Notes: generated from the letters alone by a model not told the origin. Counted from the stretch's first letter, positions 24,268 to 33,972 are shown. The stretch is 64,000 bases of DNA from Sphingobacteriales bacterium (GCA_027483645.1 JAIXUD010000021.1:310001-374000); one strand, 5' to 3'. Numbers and translations are program-made.

Positions 24268-25014
24268 TCACAGTTCTTTATTCTTAAACTCGTGCTTGGC
24301 CAATACCTGCCTGAATTTTTTATCGTGTAAGGCACGAGTAATGTAACCAAGATGTTTCTCCCCGTGAAGGTCACTACCTAGATAGGATACCAAGCCGGCA
24401 TCTATCATTTGGTAAGCAGCCTTTTGCAGTTGGGGGCCATATATACCGGTGAAGGTGCCAATGTTTACTTGCATTTCTACACCCATGTTTACTAGCTCCT
24501 CCACATCGCTCAAGCCCTTCTCGTATAAGTATGGATAACGCTCCACGTGCGCCAATACTGGTGTAATGCCCCTGCAAGTAAGTGCAAAAACGGTATGGCG
24601 AAGCATTTGCGGCTCATGCATATTGGGTAGCTCAAACAAAATGCGCTTACCGCCGAACATCAGCAGGTCATCCTCTTTAGCCATTTCCTCAAAAGTCTCG
24701 TCGTAATAGTATTCGCCAGCCGCCTCAATAGTAACCCCAAGCCCTTCCGCCGCGATCGCTTGCCTCACCAGCGCTAAGCCCGGCATAATAGATGCCGCGG
24801 AGTTGTTGTACATACCTGGCAATATATGTGGCGTGGTAATAAACCTGCGGTAACCGAACGCCATTAAGCCTTTTATCATGGCTATGGATTGCTCCACAGT
24901 CTCCACCCCATCATCAATTCCCGGTATAAGGTGCGAATGCATATCGGTATGCAGCACACTCAAGTCATGCAGCTCTGGTGCTTTGGGGCCAAAAAGGTTG
25001 CTGAATATACCCAT
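24268..25014 (-). CDS. CpsB/CapC-type tyrosine phosphatase (YwqE-like, PHP family)
   Basis: The start is placed at the ATG at 25014, giving 248 residues, normal for the family; an upstream extension is hydrophobic and out of character. PHP metal-site motifs are visible: HTDMHSHLIPGIDDG (His26 and His28), TTPHI near residue 75, and the C-terminal LGSDLHGEKH. Enzymes of this group dephosphorylate tyrosines on BY-kinases that control capsule/exopolysaccharide export. No BY-kinase or polysaccharide genes are adjacent, so the partner must be elsewhere. Confidence 0.88.
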   Translation of the reverse strand: MGIFSNLFGPKAPELHDLSVLHTDMHSHLIPGIDDGVETVEQSIAMIKGLMAFGYRRFITTPHILPGMYNNSAASIMPGLALVRQAIAAEGLGVTIEAAGEYYYDETFEEMAKEDDLLMFGGKRILFELPNMHEPQMLRHTVFALTCRGITPVLAHVERYPYLYEKGLSDVEELVNMGVEMQVNIGTFTGIYGPQLQKAAYQMIDAGLVSYLGSDLHGEKHLGYITRALHDKKFRQVLAKHEFKNKEL

Positions 25015-25188
25015 AGTAAGTAAAGATAGGGTAAGGAGATTGCAAAAAGCAATTAGGAAAGAGGAATTAAGGATGGAGAGCGATTTAAATCCGAAACTAT
25101 ACATAACATTGACAGTGTGGCAATAGCATGTGCATAAGTGGTAGTGCGCCTATTACCCAAATGCGGTTTTTGGGTGTAAATTAGCCTT

Positions 25189-25719
25189 ATGAAAATACGT
25201 GGCATTGGCCTGTTAATACTTGCATGGATATTAGTATCCGCCTCTTGCGGACCTTTCCAGAAGCTCGATAGCCGTTCTAAACTCATTGCAGCCCGTAAGG
25301 ATGGGCTGATAAGGGGCGTGACTTTCGACATAAGCCCGGATTCCATCAAGCGACTAGAAGATACTCAACCAACTATTGATAAAGCCGGATACCTTCGCTA
25401 CTCCTTTGTGCCCGAAGACTACCCTAATGATACCCTTAAGGTGGACTATATGTTCAATGAAAAGGAGCGGTTGGACATTATCGCCATCGATTACCTTACC
25501 AAGGATACCGAGGCGATAAAGGAAATAAACGAAAACCTAAAGGGTTATTTTAAAAATAAATATGGCGACGGTAGGCAAGACCAACGTGGCTGGAGCATCT
25601 GGGACTTTAAAGACACCATCGGCCTCCCCGGCACGGTGGAAATAGTCCTCCTCATAGAAAACGACCCCGATTACCAAGGGGTGAAGTTGGAGATGGTGAA
25701 GTATTTTGAGGGGGAGTAG
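25189..25719 (+). CDS. Small lipoprotein, unknown function
   Basis: A 176-residue lipoprotein (signal MKIRGIGLLILAWILVSASC, Cys20). The mature part alternates beta-like segments (GVTFDISPDSIKRLEDTQ; TLKVDYMFNEKERLDIIAIDYLT; GTVEIVLLIENDPDYQGVKLEMVKYF) and ends in a charged segment. I do not recognise a family. It stands alone, divergent from the PHP phosphatase, and is followed by a REP-type nested repeat. Confidence 0.7.
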   Translation: MKIRGIGLLILAWILVSASCGPFQKLDSRSKLIAARKDGLIRGVTFDISPDSIKRLEDTQPTIDKAGYLRYSFVPEDYPNDTLKVDYMFNEKERLDIIAIDYLTKDTEAIKEINENLKGYFKNKYGDGRQDQRGWSIWDFKDTIGLPGTVEIVLLIENDPDYQGVKLEMVKYFEGE

Positions 25720-25766
25720 CTTTTGTTATCTGCAATCTTCGAAATACGGCGGCATTGCCAAAAAGT

Positions 25767-25984
25767 GCGCGTCATTGCGAGGAATGAAACGAAGCTTTTC
25801 GCGAAGTTGAATGACGCGGCAATCCCCTGCTCCGAAGAATCATTTGCGATGACCAAGAAACCAAGTAAATAACACAATAAACGTAACGGCAAATATAATT
25901 CACTCCCCACCGCAGGGGATTGCCGCGGGACATTGCAGCTCATCACTTAATTGCAAAACCGTGTTGTCCCTCGCAATGACGCGC
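25767..25984. repeat. REP-type nested inverted repeat (GTCATTGCGAGG family), copy 1
   Basis: Outer arms: GCGCGTCATTGCGAGGA (25767-25783) and TCCCTCGCAATGACGCGC (25967-25984). Inner arms: a perfect 15-bp pair GCGGCAATCCCCTGC (25816-25830) and GCAGGGGATTGCCGC (25912-25926). The same outer and inner modules recur at 39629-39835, with partial copies at 35060-35131 and 37391-37408. Sequences of this kind are common intergenic repeats in Bacteroidota. Confidence 0.8.
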
Positions 25985-26008
25985 ATTTTTAATTGTGTCA
26001 GTAAAACA

Positions 26009-26038
26009 AAACGCCCGCAGCACATGCCACCGGCGTTT
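26009..26038 (-). terminator. Terminator of the alpha-2-macroglobulin gene
   Basis: AAACGCC (26009-26015) and GGCGTTT (26032-26038) form a 7-bp perfect stem, 21 bases past the stop; on the minus strand it is followed by TGTTTTAC. The loop contains further G-C pairing potential. Confidence 0.6.
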
Positions 26039-26059
26039 ATAATTACTAATTCCTAAAAC

Positions 26060-29000
26060 CTACAAAGCACCCGTCCTTACCACTTGCACCCATTTGCCCG
26101 CTTTGGCACTGGTGATGGTGTTATCGTACATGGCTTCGCAATATGGGCCGCTCAGATAGTACTCGCCTTGGTAGGCGGCGTTGAGCAACACCCTAAAGGT
26201 GACCTGCTTTTGCGGCCAAACGCTGAAGTAAGTGTACACCCTATCGTCACGGATGTCCTCATAATCAGGGTGGTCGGCAGTGTGGATGTTCTCAAAGCCA
26301 TCCATGCGGATGTTGTGGATTTCCCAGCCCGACGGGAAGATTTGCGACAGCGCCATATCCTTATACAACTGCACCGGGTCGGGGTTGCGAATGGTAACCT
26401 CGGCCATAAAGTCGGTGCCCTGCTCCAAGCGGGTGGGGTCTATTACGCGGCCATCCAGGTTTTTGTAACTCACGTTCATCACCAAGTTATTCTCAAACGC
26501 TTTCTCTAGACCTGTTAGCGGCAAGCCTTCCAATACAATCCGTGCATACAGCACGCCCTGGCCTGAATTGGTCACCTTTACCTTGCCATTGTCCTTATTT
26601 TTAATGGCGATGTTATATTGCGCCAGCGGTTTGTTGCCCGATACCTTTTGTGGCGCTGAACCATTGATGCTATAGGTATAAGTAAACCCACCCTGCTTGG
26701 CATATTTACCCGCATACTTGCTTACCGCTATCAAGCAATACGCTGTGCTCTGCGTGCTCATCCACTGCTTACCGTTCAGGGATTTCGATAGGTTTTGCAA
26801 CAGTTTAAATGCCCGGGTATTATCACCCAAAAGTACCATGGTTTCCAATATCATCGCTTCGTCTCTCTCAATAGAGCCGTAGTTGTAATAGTAGTAATTG
26901 CGGTCGTGCTTTTCGGGGCCGTAAGTGGCGGTGCTTACTAGCTTTCTGGCAGCCTCTGGCTGACCAGCAATAACATACGCCGCAGCCAAGCGCCAGCGAG
27001 CTTCTACACTAATATCAGGCCGCTCTTTTAAGCGGTTCATAGCACCTATCTCCGGTTTTTTGGCGAGGGCCAAGGTGTATAAGCGGTATGCTTGGGTAAA
27101 GTCCGTCTCATTCCAGTAGTTGCTACTGTTTCTATGGCCGGTCCAGTTGCGGGCGCGGTTGGTTTGATATACAATCCAGTTTTCCTTCATGCCGATAGGT
27201 GGCGTATAGCCCTTAACCTCCGCCTCTAGCATAAAGTGACCGGCATACGTGGTTGCCCAATCGTTATAGTAGCTGCCACCTGGCCAGTAGCTAAAGCCGC
27301 CATCGTGCACTTGAAACGCTCTTAACTTATTTAAAGCCGCTCTTACATTGTCGGAAATATTGAACTTCTGCTTCTCCGTCAAAGCCGCTACCCCATCCAA
27401 ATACAATTGCGGGAAAGCAGCGGAAACCGTCTGCTCAATACATCCGTGGGGGTATTGAATAAGGTACTCCAACCTACCCGCCAAATCAATCGGCGGCATG
27501 CCGGAAAGCTCCAGTGTGCCTTTGTTAGTGCCGTCCATTCCCACAGGGGTGTAGTCAGTCTCCCAAGTTTCGCCAGGTTTCAGGGCGATGTCTTTAAAGG
27601 TAGTAACTGGCGGGTTCGGGTTACGCACGTTCAACTCAATCTCGTAAGTAGCACGGTGCTTACCGCTAGTAACGATTACTTGTACTTTGCCGATTCCCAG
27701 TTTCTCCGCAACATTAATATCGAAATCCACAATCTGGTCGCCCAACTCCTTAAAGGTGATGGTCTTTTTAGTGCCGCCCGGCATCAGCAGCAAGCCATTA
27801 GCCTTCACTTCTACCTGCACGGTTTTCACATCCTTCTCCATGGCAAATACCGTTACCGGCAGCTTCACTTTCTCTCCTGGGCCTACCACGCGTGGCAGGG
27901 TTGCCAATACCATCAGCGGTTTGCGCACTGGCGTGGTTACTTCCGTTTTGCCATAAGCACCTTCATAAGAAGCCACCACCATGGTACGCACTGAGCCGAT
28001 GTAATTGGGCACCTTGATTTTATGGCTAGCTATTTCGCCGGGCTTCAGTTCAAATGGGCCGATAAAACGCACCATAGGCTTAAAGCGTTGTGCGGTGTTG
28101 TTGGCCTTTCCGCTCACCTCGCCATCGCCACCAAGGCTGAGCAGGGTGTTAAGCTTACCAGCCAGTGCACCTATTACTTGGTCGTACATATCCCAAGTTT
28201 TCACACCCAAAGCCTCACGGGCATAGAATACCGGCCAAGGATCGGGGGTTTTAAAGCGGGTTAGGTCAAGGATACCATCATCCACAATGGCAACGGTATA
28301 GGTCATTTTTTTGCCCTTGGCTTCTTTTACTTTGAGGGTAAACTCCGTTTCAGGTTCTAGTACCTTGGGCATCTCGACTATGGGCGATAGGCGGGTATTC
28401 GGGTCTTCCACAAACAGCGGAATCACTCCATACATGCGTATCGGCAAGTCGTTGGCGGTTTGGGCATGGGGTTGAATTAGGGTAATGTTTATGTACACGT
28501 TTGGCGCCATTTCGGGCGTGGCCTTGAATTTGAACTTGGTCTCGCCCTTGCCTACTTCCACCCAATAGTTTTCCAGCACCTTACTGCCCGACTCAACACT
28601 TACCAACGCACGGCCCACGCCGCTAGATGGGAAGGTAACCGCTACCTCCTCCCCTACTTGGTACTTCTCCTTATCGGTAGCAAACACCAACATCGATGCG
28701 CCCGATGGGTTCTCGCTTTGCGAGCGGCTCGCCCAGCCTGGCCAATCCACATATACTATTTTACCGGTGCAGTGGCCGCTTACGGGGTCGCACACTTTTA
28801 ACAGGTACCGGCCCCAATCGCCATTGGTTACACGCAGATTGTAAAAGCCTTTGCCGCCTTTTGTGTTTACCCGTTTAAAATCGCGGCGGTCGGTAGTATT
28901 ACTGCTGTTGTAGCGCGAGCTATAGTCGCTACTGCCTTCCCACCACCAACGCCAGTCCATCTTAAAAAGGTACACTTCCAACGAGTCGCGGTTGATGGGC

Positions 29001-31678
29001 TTGCCCTGCGCATCCACGCTCACAATATCAACTTTGTGCGTGGTATCGGTATAGATAATGCTGCGCCATTTGGTGCCTTCCGGCACGCGCACGCCCACAA
29101 AACTTTGGTATGGCGCATAGTCCACACTAAATCTATCGATGCTAAAGTCGCCACTTTCCTCAAACACACGGCTTACAAAGTTGGCCCTTAACATGCCCGG
29201 CGCACTGCCTGTGGCATCAAAGCTGGCATTCAACACCGCTTCGCCTTTTTCATTCACCGAACCTTCAAACAAGGTTTGCTCATCACTTTGGAAGGTGCGC
29301 GATGGGTCGTCAAACGTGTAATCTTTATACTTCTCGAAGGTAGTATTTACTTCGTTTAGCGTAACCTTAATATTAGCCCTCAGGTTGCGTGCCACAGCAC
29401 CGTGCAGCCAAGTAACTTTCAATTTGCCCTTGGCATCCTTATCCATTACCGAGAGCACCTCGGTACCGAAATCAATCATGATTTTTAGGCGGTTGGGCTT
29501 GATGGTTTCAATTTTTAAGGTTTTGGTGAAAACGCTGCCACCAACCTTCACCCTAGCGCTCCAGTTGCCCGTCGGGGCATCGGCAAGCGTTGCGGTGCGG
29601 AAGTCGTACACGCCATTCAATCCGCTATTGCGCACGGTGCGCTCCACCAGTTGGCCTTGCGGGTCGAGCAATTCAAACGTTACCGGGTGCTCCTTGGGCA
29701 ACACCTTATTCTTATCCTCCAGCACAAAAGTGAGAAACAGTGAGTCACCCGGCCTCCATACGCCACGTTCCCCATAAATATAGCCTTTCACGCCCTTCTG
29801 CACCACTTCGCCACTCACATCAAACTTACTGAGCGATAGCGATGAGCCATCATCCAAACGCAAGTAACCGCGCTGGTTGCCGTTCTTGGCAATCAATAAG
29901 TATGGTTTACCGTTGGCTTTGATTTGTGCTAGACCCTGCCCATCGGTTTTAGTAGTACCCAGCAATTGGTTTTGGTAGTTGTAAAACTCCAGAGTAACGC
30001 CCGCCATAGGCTTGGTGGTAACCAAATCAGCCACGGCAATATCATACTGCCTGTCTATACCGCCCTTGGCAATAATACCGATATCCGAGGCCAAGATGAA
30101 CTGCTTCTTGGTATGGTGCTGGCCATAATACGCTTTATTGCAGGGGTTTTCCCGCTCGGTGTAATCATAGTCATCATAATAGTAGTCATCATACTCCTCG
30201 TAGTAATCGTAGTCGTAGTAGTATGATTCGGCGGCATCCCAATAATCATCATCCTCAATACCTTCCTCCCAACTGTTGTCAAAGTTTTGTAGGCCAGCAT
30301 TGGTGGCAGTATCATCGGAGCAGGTATACAAGCTATGCTGCTGCCTAAAGCCTAGCTGCACTTGGTAAATAGCGCCCGGCTCGCTCTTCAGCAACTTGTT
30401 CATATCAAGCGCAAAGGTGTTCCAAGTACCTAGGTCTTTGCCTTGGTCATCAAGGCGCACGGTTTTGCGCAACACGGGCCGGCCCACACGCTTCAGCTCG
30501 CGGCTATCACCCAATTGGTTTACTTGCAGGTACTGGGCAATGTTGTTTTCGTAAATGCGGATAATGGTTACGTCCACTGCCTTCAAGTTCACCGCCTCAA
30601 AGGGGAAATGCAGTCCATTGGAATTCGGCAATATCACCCCATCGCCTAGCGACAATTTTATCTCTGGCTTAATCTCTTCAAACGATACGCTCAAATTAAT
30701 TACCTCACCGAGCTTGTAGCCCAGTACGTTTTTTAAACCCTCATAAACCAAGAGCGTTTTGGTACCGTACTCGCGGCGCTTAGGGAAGATTTGTAGCTCG
30801 TTGGCATCGTGGGTAAACTTAAGGTCGGTAGTGTTGCCCAACTTTATCAAGCCCTTAAACTCTTGGTTCTCCAGCAATGGATCAGAGAACTGTAGCGAGA
30901 TATATTGCTCCGGCTGCTGCACCACATAAAAGTGCATCAGGCTGAATTCTTTGATAGAAGGGATGCGCAGTTGCTCCGTGCCTTTCTTCTCAATATCCAG
31001 CGGCTTGCCGTCATAGTTTATCAGCACCGAGCTTTCCACCTCGCCTCTAAAGATGCTATCCACTATAAAAGTGTGCATGCGGCCATTCACGTCATGGTTC
31101 CAGGTTATGCGCAGCTTCTTGCCTTGCTGCGTGGCATCTACTACCTGCTCCAGCTTGGCGTTGTCCACCACATCAGAAGTGTTCATTTGGCCCGAAATGG
31201 TCATCCAGTCCATTTTTTTAGGGTCGATGCTGCGCACCTTGCCGAGGCTAAAGTCGAAGCTGAGTACCTGCGTCTGGAACTGGAAATTAAACGTCTCAAA
31301 CTGCTCGGGTACCGCTTTAAGCTTTGAAAGATAAAACTCTGCCTTATAGATGGTTGCATAAGTTAGCAACGCTTCTGGTTTAAAGTCGATGGTGCGGTTA
31401 TCCACCCAAGTAGCAGTACCTTTTATCGGCGGGTCGAATTTGAAAAGCGTCTCCTTAATCGGCTCCCCAATTTTCTTTTCCCCATCGTATTCATCCGTTA
31501 GCAAAATACGGATGGTGGCATCGCGACTTACCACCCCCGCCGTGAAGGCTGAGATGTACTCGCTAAAGCCTGAATCGATTTTGGGAGGGGCGGTATCTTT
31601 GTCTTTGCACGAGGCAAAAATAGTGATTAGAGCTAGGGCGAAGCCTAGCCAAACAGTGGCTGAGTAGCGGTGGTTCAT
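26060..31678 (-). CDS. Alpha-2-macroglobulin family lipoprotein (large, thioester-containing)
   Basis: A 1872-residue lipoprotein (signal ending ITIFASC, Cys24), so membrane-anchored and facing the periplasm. It has the bacterial A2M layout: N-terminal macroglobulin-like domains, carboxypeptidase-like inserted regions, the A2M core around GVWRPGDSLFLTFVLEDK, the alpha-2 domain (TPVRKPLMVLATLPRVVGPGE) and a thioester domain with the intact motif GCIEQ at residues 1412-1416 (Cys1413, Gln1416). These proteins are thought to trap attacking proteases. Odd points: a 40-residue Tyr/Asp-run insertion around residues 478-520 (DYDYYEEYDDYYYDDYDY), and no pbpC (PBP1C) gene beside it, the usual companion of the bacterial gene. 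Confidence 0.93.
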   Translation of the reverse strand: MNHRYSATVWLGFALALITIFASCKDKDTAPPKIDSGFSEYISAFTAGVVSRDATIRILLTDEYDGEKKIGEPIKETLFKFDPPIKGTATWVDNRTIDFKPEALLTYATIYKAEFYLSKLKAVPEQFETFNFQFQTQVLSFDFSLGKVRSIDPKKMDWMTISGQMNTSDVVDNAKLEQVVDATQQGKKLRITWNHDVNGRMHTFIVDSIFRGEVESSVLINYDGKPLDIEKKGTEQLRIPSIKEFSLMHFYVVQQPEQYISLQFSDPLLENQEFKGLIKLGNTTDLKFTHDANELQIFPKRREYGTKTLLVYEGLKNVLGYKLGEVINLSVSFEEIKPEIKLSLGDGVILPNSNGLHFPFEAVNLKAVDVTIIRIYENNIAQYLQVNQLGDSRELKRVGRPVLRKTVRLDDQGKDLGTWNTFALDMNKLLKSEPGAIYQVQLGFRQQHSLYTCSDDTATNAGLQNFDNSWEEGIEDDDYWDAAESYYYDYDYYEEYDDYYYDDYDYTERENPCNKAYYGQHHTKKQFILASDIGIIAKGGIDRQYDIAVADLVTTKPMAGVTLEFYNYQNQLLGTTKTDGQGLAQIKANGKPYLLIAKNGNQRGYLRLDDGSSLSLSKFDVSGEVVQKGVKGYIYGERGVWRPGDSLFLTFVLEDKNKVLPKEHPVTFELLDPQGQLVERTVRNSGLNGVYDFRTATLADAPTGNWSARVKVGGSVFTKTLKIETIKPNRLKIMIDFGTEVLSVMDKDAKGKLKVTWLHGAVARNLRANIKVTLNEVNTTFEKYKDYTFDDPSRTFQSDEQTLFEGSVNEKGEAVLNASFDATGSAPGMLRANFVSRVFEESGDFSIDRFSVDYAPYQSFVGVRVPEGTKWRSIIYTDTTHKVDIVSVDAQGKPINRDSLEVYLFKMDWRWWWEGSSDYSSRYNSSNTTDRRDFKRVNTKGGKGFYNLRVTNGDWGRYLLKVCDPVSGHCTGKIVYVDWPGWASRSQSENPSGASMLVFATDKEKYQVGEEVAVTFPSSGVGRALVSVESGSKVLENYWVEVGKGETKFKFKATPEMAPNVYINITLIQPHAQTANDLPIRMYGVIPLFVEDPNTRLSPIVEMPKVLEPETEFTLKVKEAKGKKMTYTVAIVDDGILDLTRFKTPDPWPVFYAREALGVKTWDMYDQVIGALAGKLNTLLSLGGDGEVSGKANNTAQRFKPMVRFIGPFELKPGEIASHKIKVPNYIGSVRTMVVASYEGAYGKTEVTTPVRKPLMVLATLPRVVGPGEKVKLPVTVFAMEKDVKTVQVEVKANGLLLMPGGTKKTITFKELGDQIVDFDINVAEKLGIGKVQVIVTSGKHRATYEIELNVRNPNPPVTTFKDIALKPGETWETDYTPVGMDGTNKGTLELSGMPPIDLAGRLEYLIQYPHGCIEQTVSAAFPQLYLDGVAALTEKQKFNISDNVRAALNKLRAFQVHDGGFSYWPGGSYYNDWATTYAGHFMLEAEVKGYTPPIGMKENWIVYQTNRARNWTGHRNSSNYWNETDFTQAYRLYTLALAKKPEIGAMNRLKERPDISVEARWRLAAAYVIAGQPEAARKLVSTATYGPEKHDRNYYYYNYGSIERDEAMILETMVLLGDNTRAFKLLQNLSKSLNGKQWMSTQSTAYCLIAVSKYAGKYAKQGGFTYTYSINGSAPQKVSGNKPLAQYNIAIKNKDNGKVKVTNSGQGVLYARIVLEGLPLTGLEKAFENNLVMNVSYKNLDGRVIDPTRLEQGTDFMAEVTIRNPDPVQLYKDMALSQIFPSGWEIHNIRMDGFENIHTADHPDYEDIRDDRVYTYFSVWPQKQVTFRVLLNAAYQGEYYLSGPYCEAMYDNTITSAKAGKWVQVVRTGAL

Positions 31679-32347
31679 AAAGATAAAGTTAATATTTTCC
31701 AGCGATGGGAGGTAGAGATTTCTGGATGCTGTATTAACATTACAGGGTATGCGTTTATTATGTGCAGGGGTAGAAATATTTTTTGGATTTGGATTAGGGC
31801 GATTTTCGAAAAGGATGGGTCGTTTTTAAGGATGATAGTAAAACGAATATCTATTTCGTAGCGCGATTGAATATTTCTTCTAAATAGCTAAAAAGGCTTG
31901 CGTATGCGCGCATCTTAAACTTGAGTTTGCAATAAGTACTAAGTTGCCATTTTAGCTAGGAAGCGGCAGATGCCCTCTTGGGAGGGTCGCTGCCAAACAG
32001 GTCTTCATTCGTTGGTTGAAAATCTAAACTACTTGGTTATTTTGCAACGAGAATGCAAGGCAGCGGGGTGGGTTGGTGCCATGGGTTGAAAGTAAGCAAA
32101 CTGGTAGTGGATTTGCCACAAAATTGGAAATACCTAGCCACTAATGACCCACCTTAATGCGCGGAAAATCCGTTCCTTGATTGCGAGAGTTGTTTGCGCG
32201 TCGGTCCTCCGAAGCTGCAAGTCCCGCTTTTCGCGGGGGAGGACATCTCGCACTTCACTACTCGATGCAAAATTCTAGTCAATGCCTACCTTAATGCGTT
32301 TTTTGTCTTGATTATATGGTTGATTACCCAACTTGCCCTGAATGGAT
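31679..32347. other. Gene-free interval upstream of the alpha-2-macroglobulin gene
   Basis: No reading frame here looks real. The left part is AT-rich and presumably contains the promoter of the large minus-strand gene, though I see no clear TAnnTTTG box. The right part holds the nested element at 32182-32252. A phrase CTACCTTAATGCG/CCACCTTAATGCG occurs twice (32149-32161 and 32286-32298). Confidence 0.5.
32182..32252. repeat. Triple-nested stem element
   Basis: Three inverted pairs lie one within another: TGCGAGA (32182-32188) with TCTCGCA (32246-32252), GTCCTCC (32204-32210) with GGAGGAC (32238-32244), and CCCGC (32223-32227) with GCGGG (32233-32237). The right-hand arms are almost contiguous, while the left-hand arms are separated by 15- and 12-base bulges. 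This is a structured intergenic element; no second copy was seen in the window. Confidence 0.65.
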
Positions 32348-32412
32348 TCAGGCCATATTGCGCATACGGCGCAGGTGCTCCCAAAGCATCAAACCAAAGC
32401 TCAAGATCAAAA
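32348..32412 (-). pseudogene. Duplicated 3' tail of the DCC/DUF393 gene
   Basis: Read on the minus strand this gives ILSFGLMLWEHLRRMRNMA then a stop, matching the C terminus of the protein at 33094-33876 (AFSLGLMLWEHLRRMRNLEM). At DNA level 37 bases (32361-32397) are identical to 33122-33158. A stop codon lies just upstream in frame, so it is a remnant, not a gene. The two copies are direct repeats bracketing the 186-residue secreted protein gene. Confidence 0.8.
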
Positions 32413-32456
32413 TAGTTGCAGTTTATTTTTTTAATTATTGTTGCGATAGGTGGGCA

Positions 32457-33017
32457 CTACTTATTATTAGCCAAGTCCCTTAAAATTCCAATATCCTCAT
32501 TAATCGATTGATAAAGCCCTTCGTTACCTTCTATATCAATATACAATACCAGGCGCTGGTCTTTTCTCGCAGTGCCATCAGCATCAACAATCTCTATACA
32601 TTCGCAATCGGTGGAAAACATAGCTTCAATAGGGCCGTTCCAATCACAACCATCAAAGAATTCAGTTGTCATTCCTAATCCCATAATGTATTTCATAGGG
32701 ATTATGGCCTGATACGCTTCGCTGCTTTCCCTCAGCATACTTTTTCTAGTTTGCTTATTGAGGGTCTCAGATTTAGAGTTAAGTTTTACATCAACTAGCA
32801 GCAAATGCTTTACCGTATCATAAGAGAAGATAAGCGATTGGTCGCGGGTGATGGTCATCTTTTCGTCAGGGCAATCTTTTACCAATACTGTAGTTCCTTT
32901 ATAGGCATACTTGTTTAGGTTGCTCACCAGCACATCGCTCACTTTATCTTTTGTGGGCGCTGCAGATAATAATTGAGTTGACAATAGTAGAAAACTAGCA
33001 AACAGGAACGGCTTCAT
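32457..33017 (-). CDS. Secreted protein of unknown function
   Basis: A 186-residue protein with a signal peptide (MKPFLFASFLLLSTQLLSAA). The mature part has three or four cysteines (DCPDEK; GCDWNG; DCECIEI) and a beta-rich pattern (HLLLVDVKLNSKSETLN; RLVLYIDIEGNEGLY). I recognise no family. It is the only gene in a segment flanked by 37-bp direct repeats made from the 3' end of the next gene, so it may have been inserted there. GC content is a little lower than that of the housekeeping genes. Confidence 0.65.
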   Translation of the reverse strand: MKPFLFASFLLLSTQLLSAAPTKDKVSDVLVSNLNKYAYKGTTVLVKDCPDEKMTITRDQSLIFSYDTVKHLLLVDVKLNSKSETLNKQTRKSMLRESSEAYQAIIPMKYIMGLGMTTEFFDGCDWNGPIEAMFSTDCECIEIVDADGTARKDQRLVLYIDIEGNEGLYQSINEDIGILRDLANNK

Positions 33018-33093
33018 GGTGCGTTAAGTTTTGGGCATGAAAGCTAAGATATGCTTACCCTATAAAGATAAAAAATGTAGGTTGTAAAAGTGG

Positions 33094-33876
33094 TTACAGG
33101 CGATGAGTCATCTCCAAATTCCGCATACGGCGCAGGTGCTCCCAAAGCATCAAACCAAGGCTAAAGGCCACACTTACAATAGGTATAGCGATGCTAACAG
33201 GGCCAACAATGCTTTGCAGCAACATACCCGGCAACAAGGCCAATGAGCCTATCAAAACCACGGTAGCTTGGTTGCCCATATAATCCAGCTTTTTATTCGG
33301 CATCCACATAATGCCCGGCACAAGCGCCAGTACCCAACTACTGCCCACCAGTACCCAAACTTGCAGCGTGCTAATAGCCACAGGCAAATAAGCCGATAAA
33401 CTACCCGCAAACCCAAAACCGATAGCCAGCGACACCATAAAGGCGAACACGAAGTAAGCGGTGCGGTAAGTAAGGTTTACATCGGGCGTGCAATCAATGC
33501 CTTGTTTGGCCTTGGCGGTACCGGCAATCACCCTACGGTTGTATGAAATGAAATGGTAAAACTGTGTGAAGAAAGCATTGATAGGCTTAATACCCAACAA
33601 CCACTTCACCAGCGGAAAGCGGCTGCCGATGATGTGCACCATGGCATCCAAACCATACAGCGTGGGGCCGCTGTTGGTATCTACCAGCGGTATTTCGTGG
33701 CGAGCTCGGTTAAGGTCTAGCTGCGGGAGGAGGTTGCTTTGCGCCACCTCCGTAAAGCCCATTCGGCCATAGGGCGGCAGCATTTGGTTATTAATAAAAA
33801 TGCCCGTGTACCAAGCGCACATCGGGCAACTGTCGTCATAGATTATGACTTTGGTATCGGTAGCTCTGGTGTCCAT
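33094..33876 (-). CDS. DCC-family (DUF393) thiol-disulfide protein with a membrane domain
   Basis: A 260-residue protein. The N-terminal ~120 residues form the DCC/DUF393 thioredoxin-like domain: VIIYDDSCPMCAWYTGIF with Cys17 and Cys20 in CPMC, followed by GLDAMVHIIGSRFPLVKWLL. The C-terminal half is a membrane domain of about four spans (AYFVFAFMVSLAIGFGFAG; LQVWVLVGSSWVLALVPGIMW; TVVLIGSLALLPGML; VSIAIPIVSVAFSLGLML). DCC proteins are presumed oxidoreductases; a redox role at the membrane is inferred. Its last ~13 codons are duplicated 0.76 kb downstream. Confidence 0.8.
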   Translation of the reverse strand: MDTRATDTKVIIYDDSCPMCAWYTGIFINNQMLPPYGRMGFTEVAQSNLLPQLDLNRARHEIPLVDTNSGPTLYGLDAMVHIIGSRFPLVKWLLGIKPINAFFTQFYHFISYNRRVIAGTAKAKQGIDCTPDVNLTYRTAYFVFAFMVSLAIGFGFAGSLSAYLPVAISTLQVWVLVGSSWVLALVPGIMWMPNKKLDYMGNQATVVLIGSLALLPGMLLQSIVGPVSIAIPIVSVAFSLGLMLWEHLRRMRNLEMTHRL

Positions 33877-33972
33877 AGCTGATGTGTTTTGTTATATTAA
33901 AGCTACGGATTTGTTTTGGAAGTTTCAAATAATTTTGAAAGATTTTGATTGACTTGATAACTTTATTTCCAT

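Noticed and set aside
32194-32415. A 73-codon plus-strand frame in the 31.7-32.4 kb gap
   Set aside because: It runs through the triple-nested stem and the duplicated gene tail on the opposite strand; no start signal or domain.
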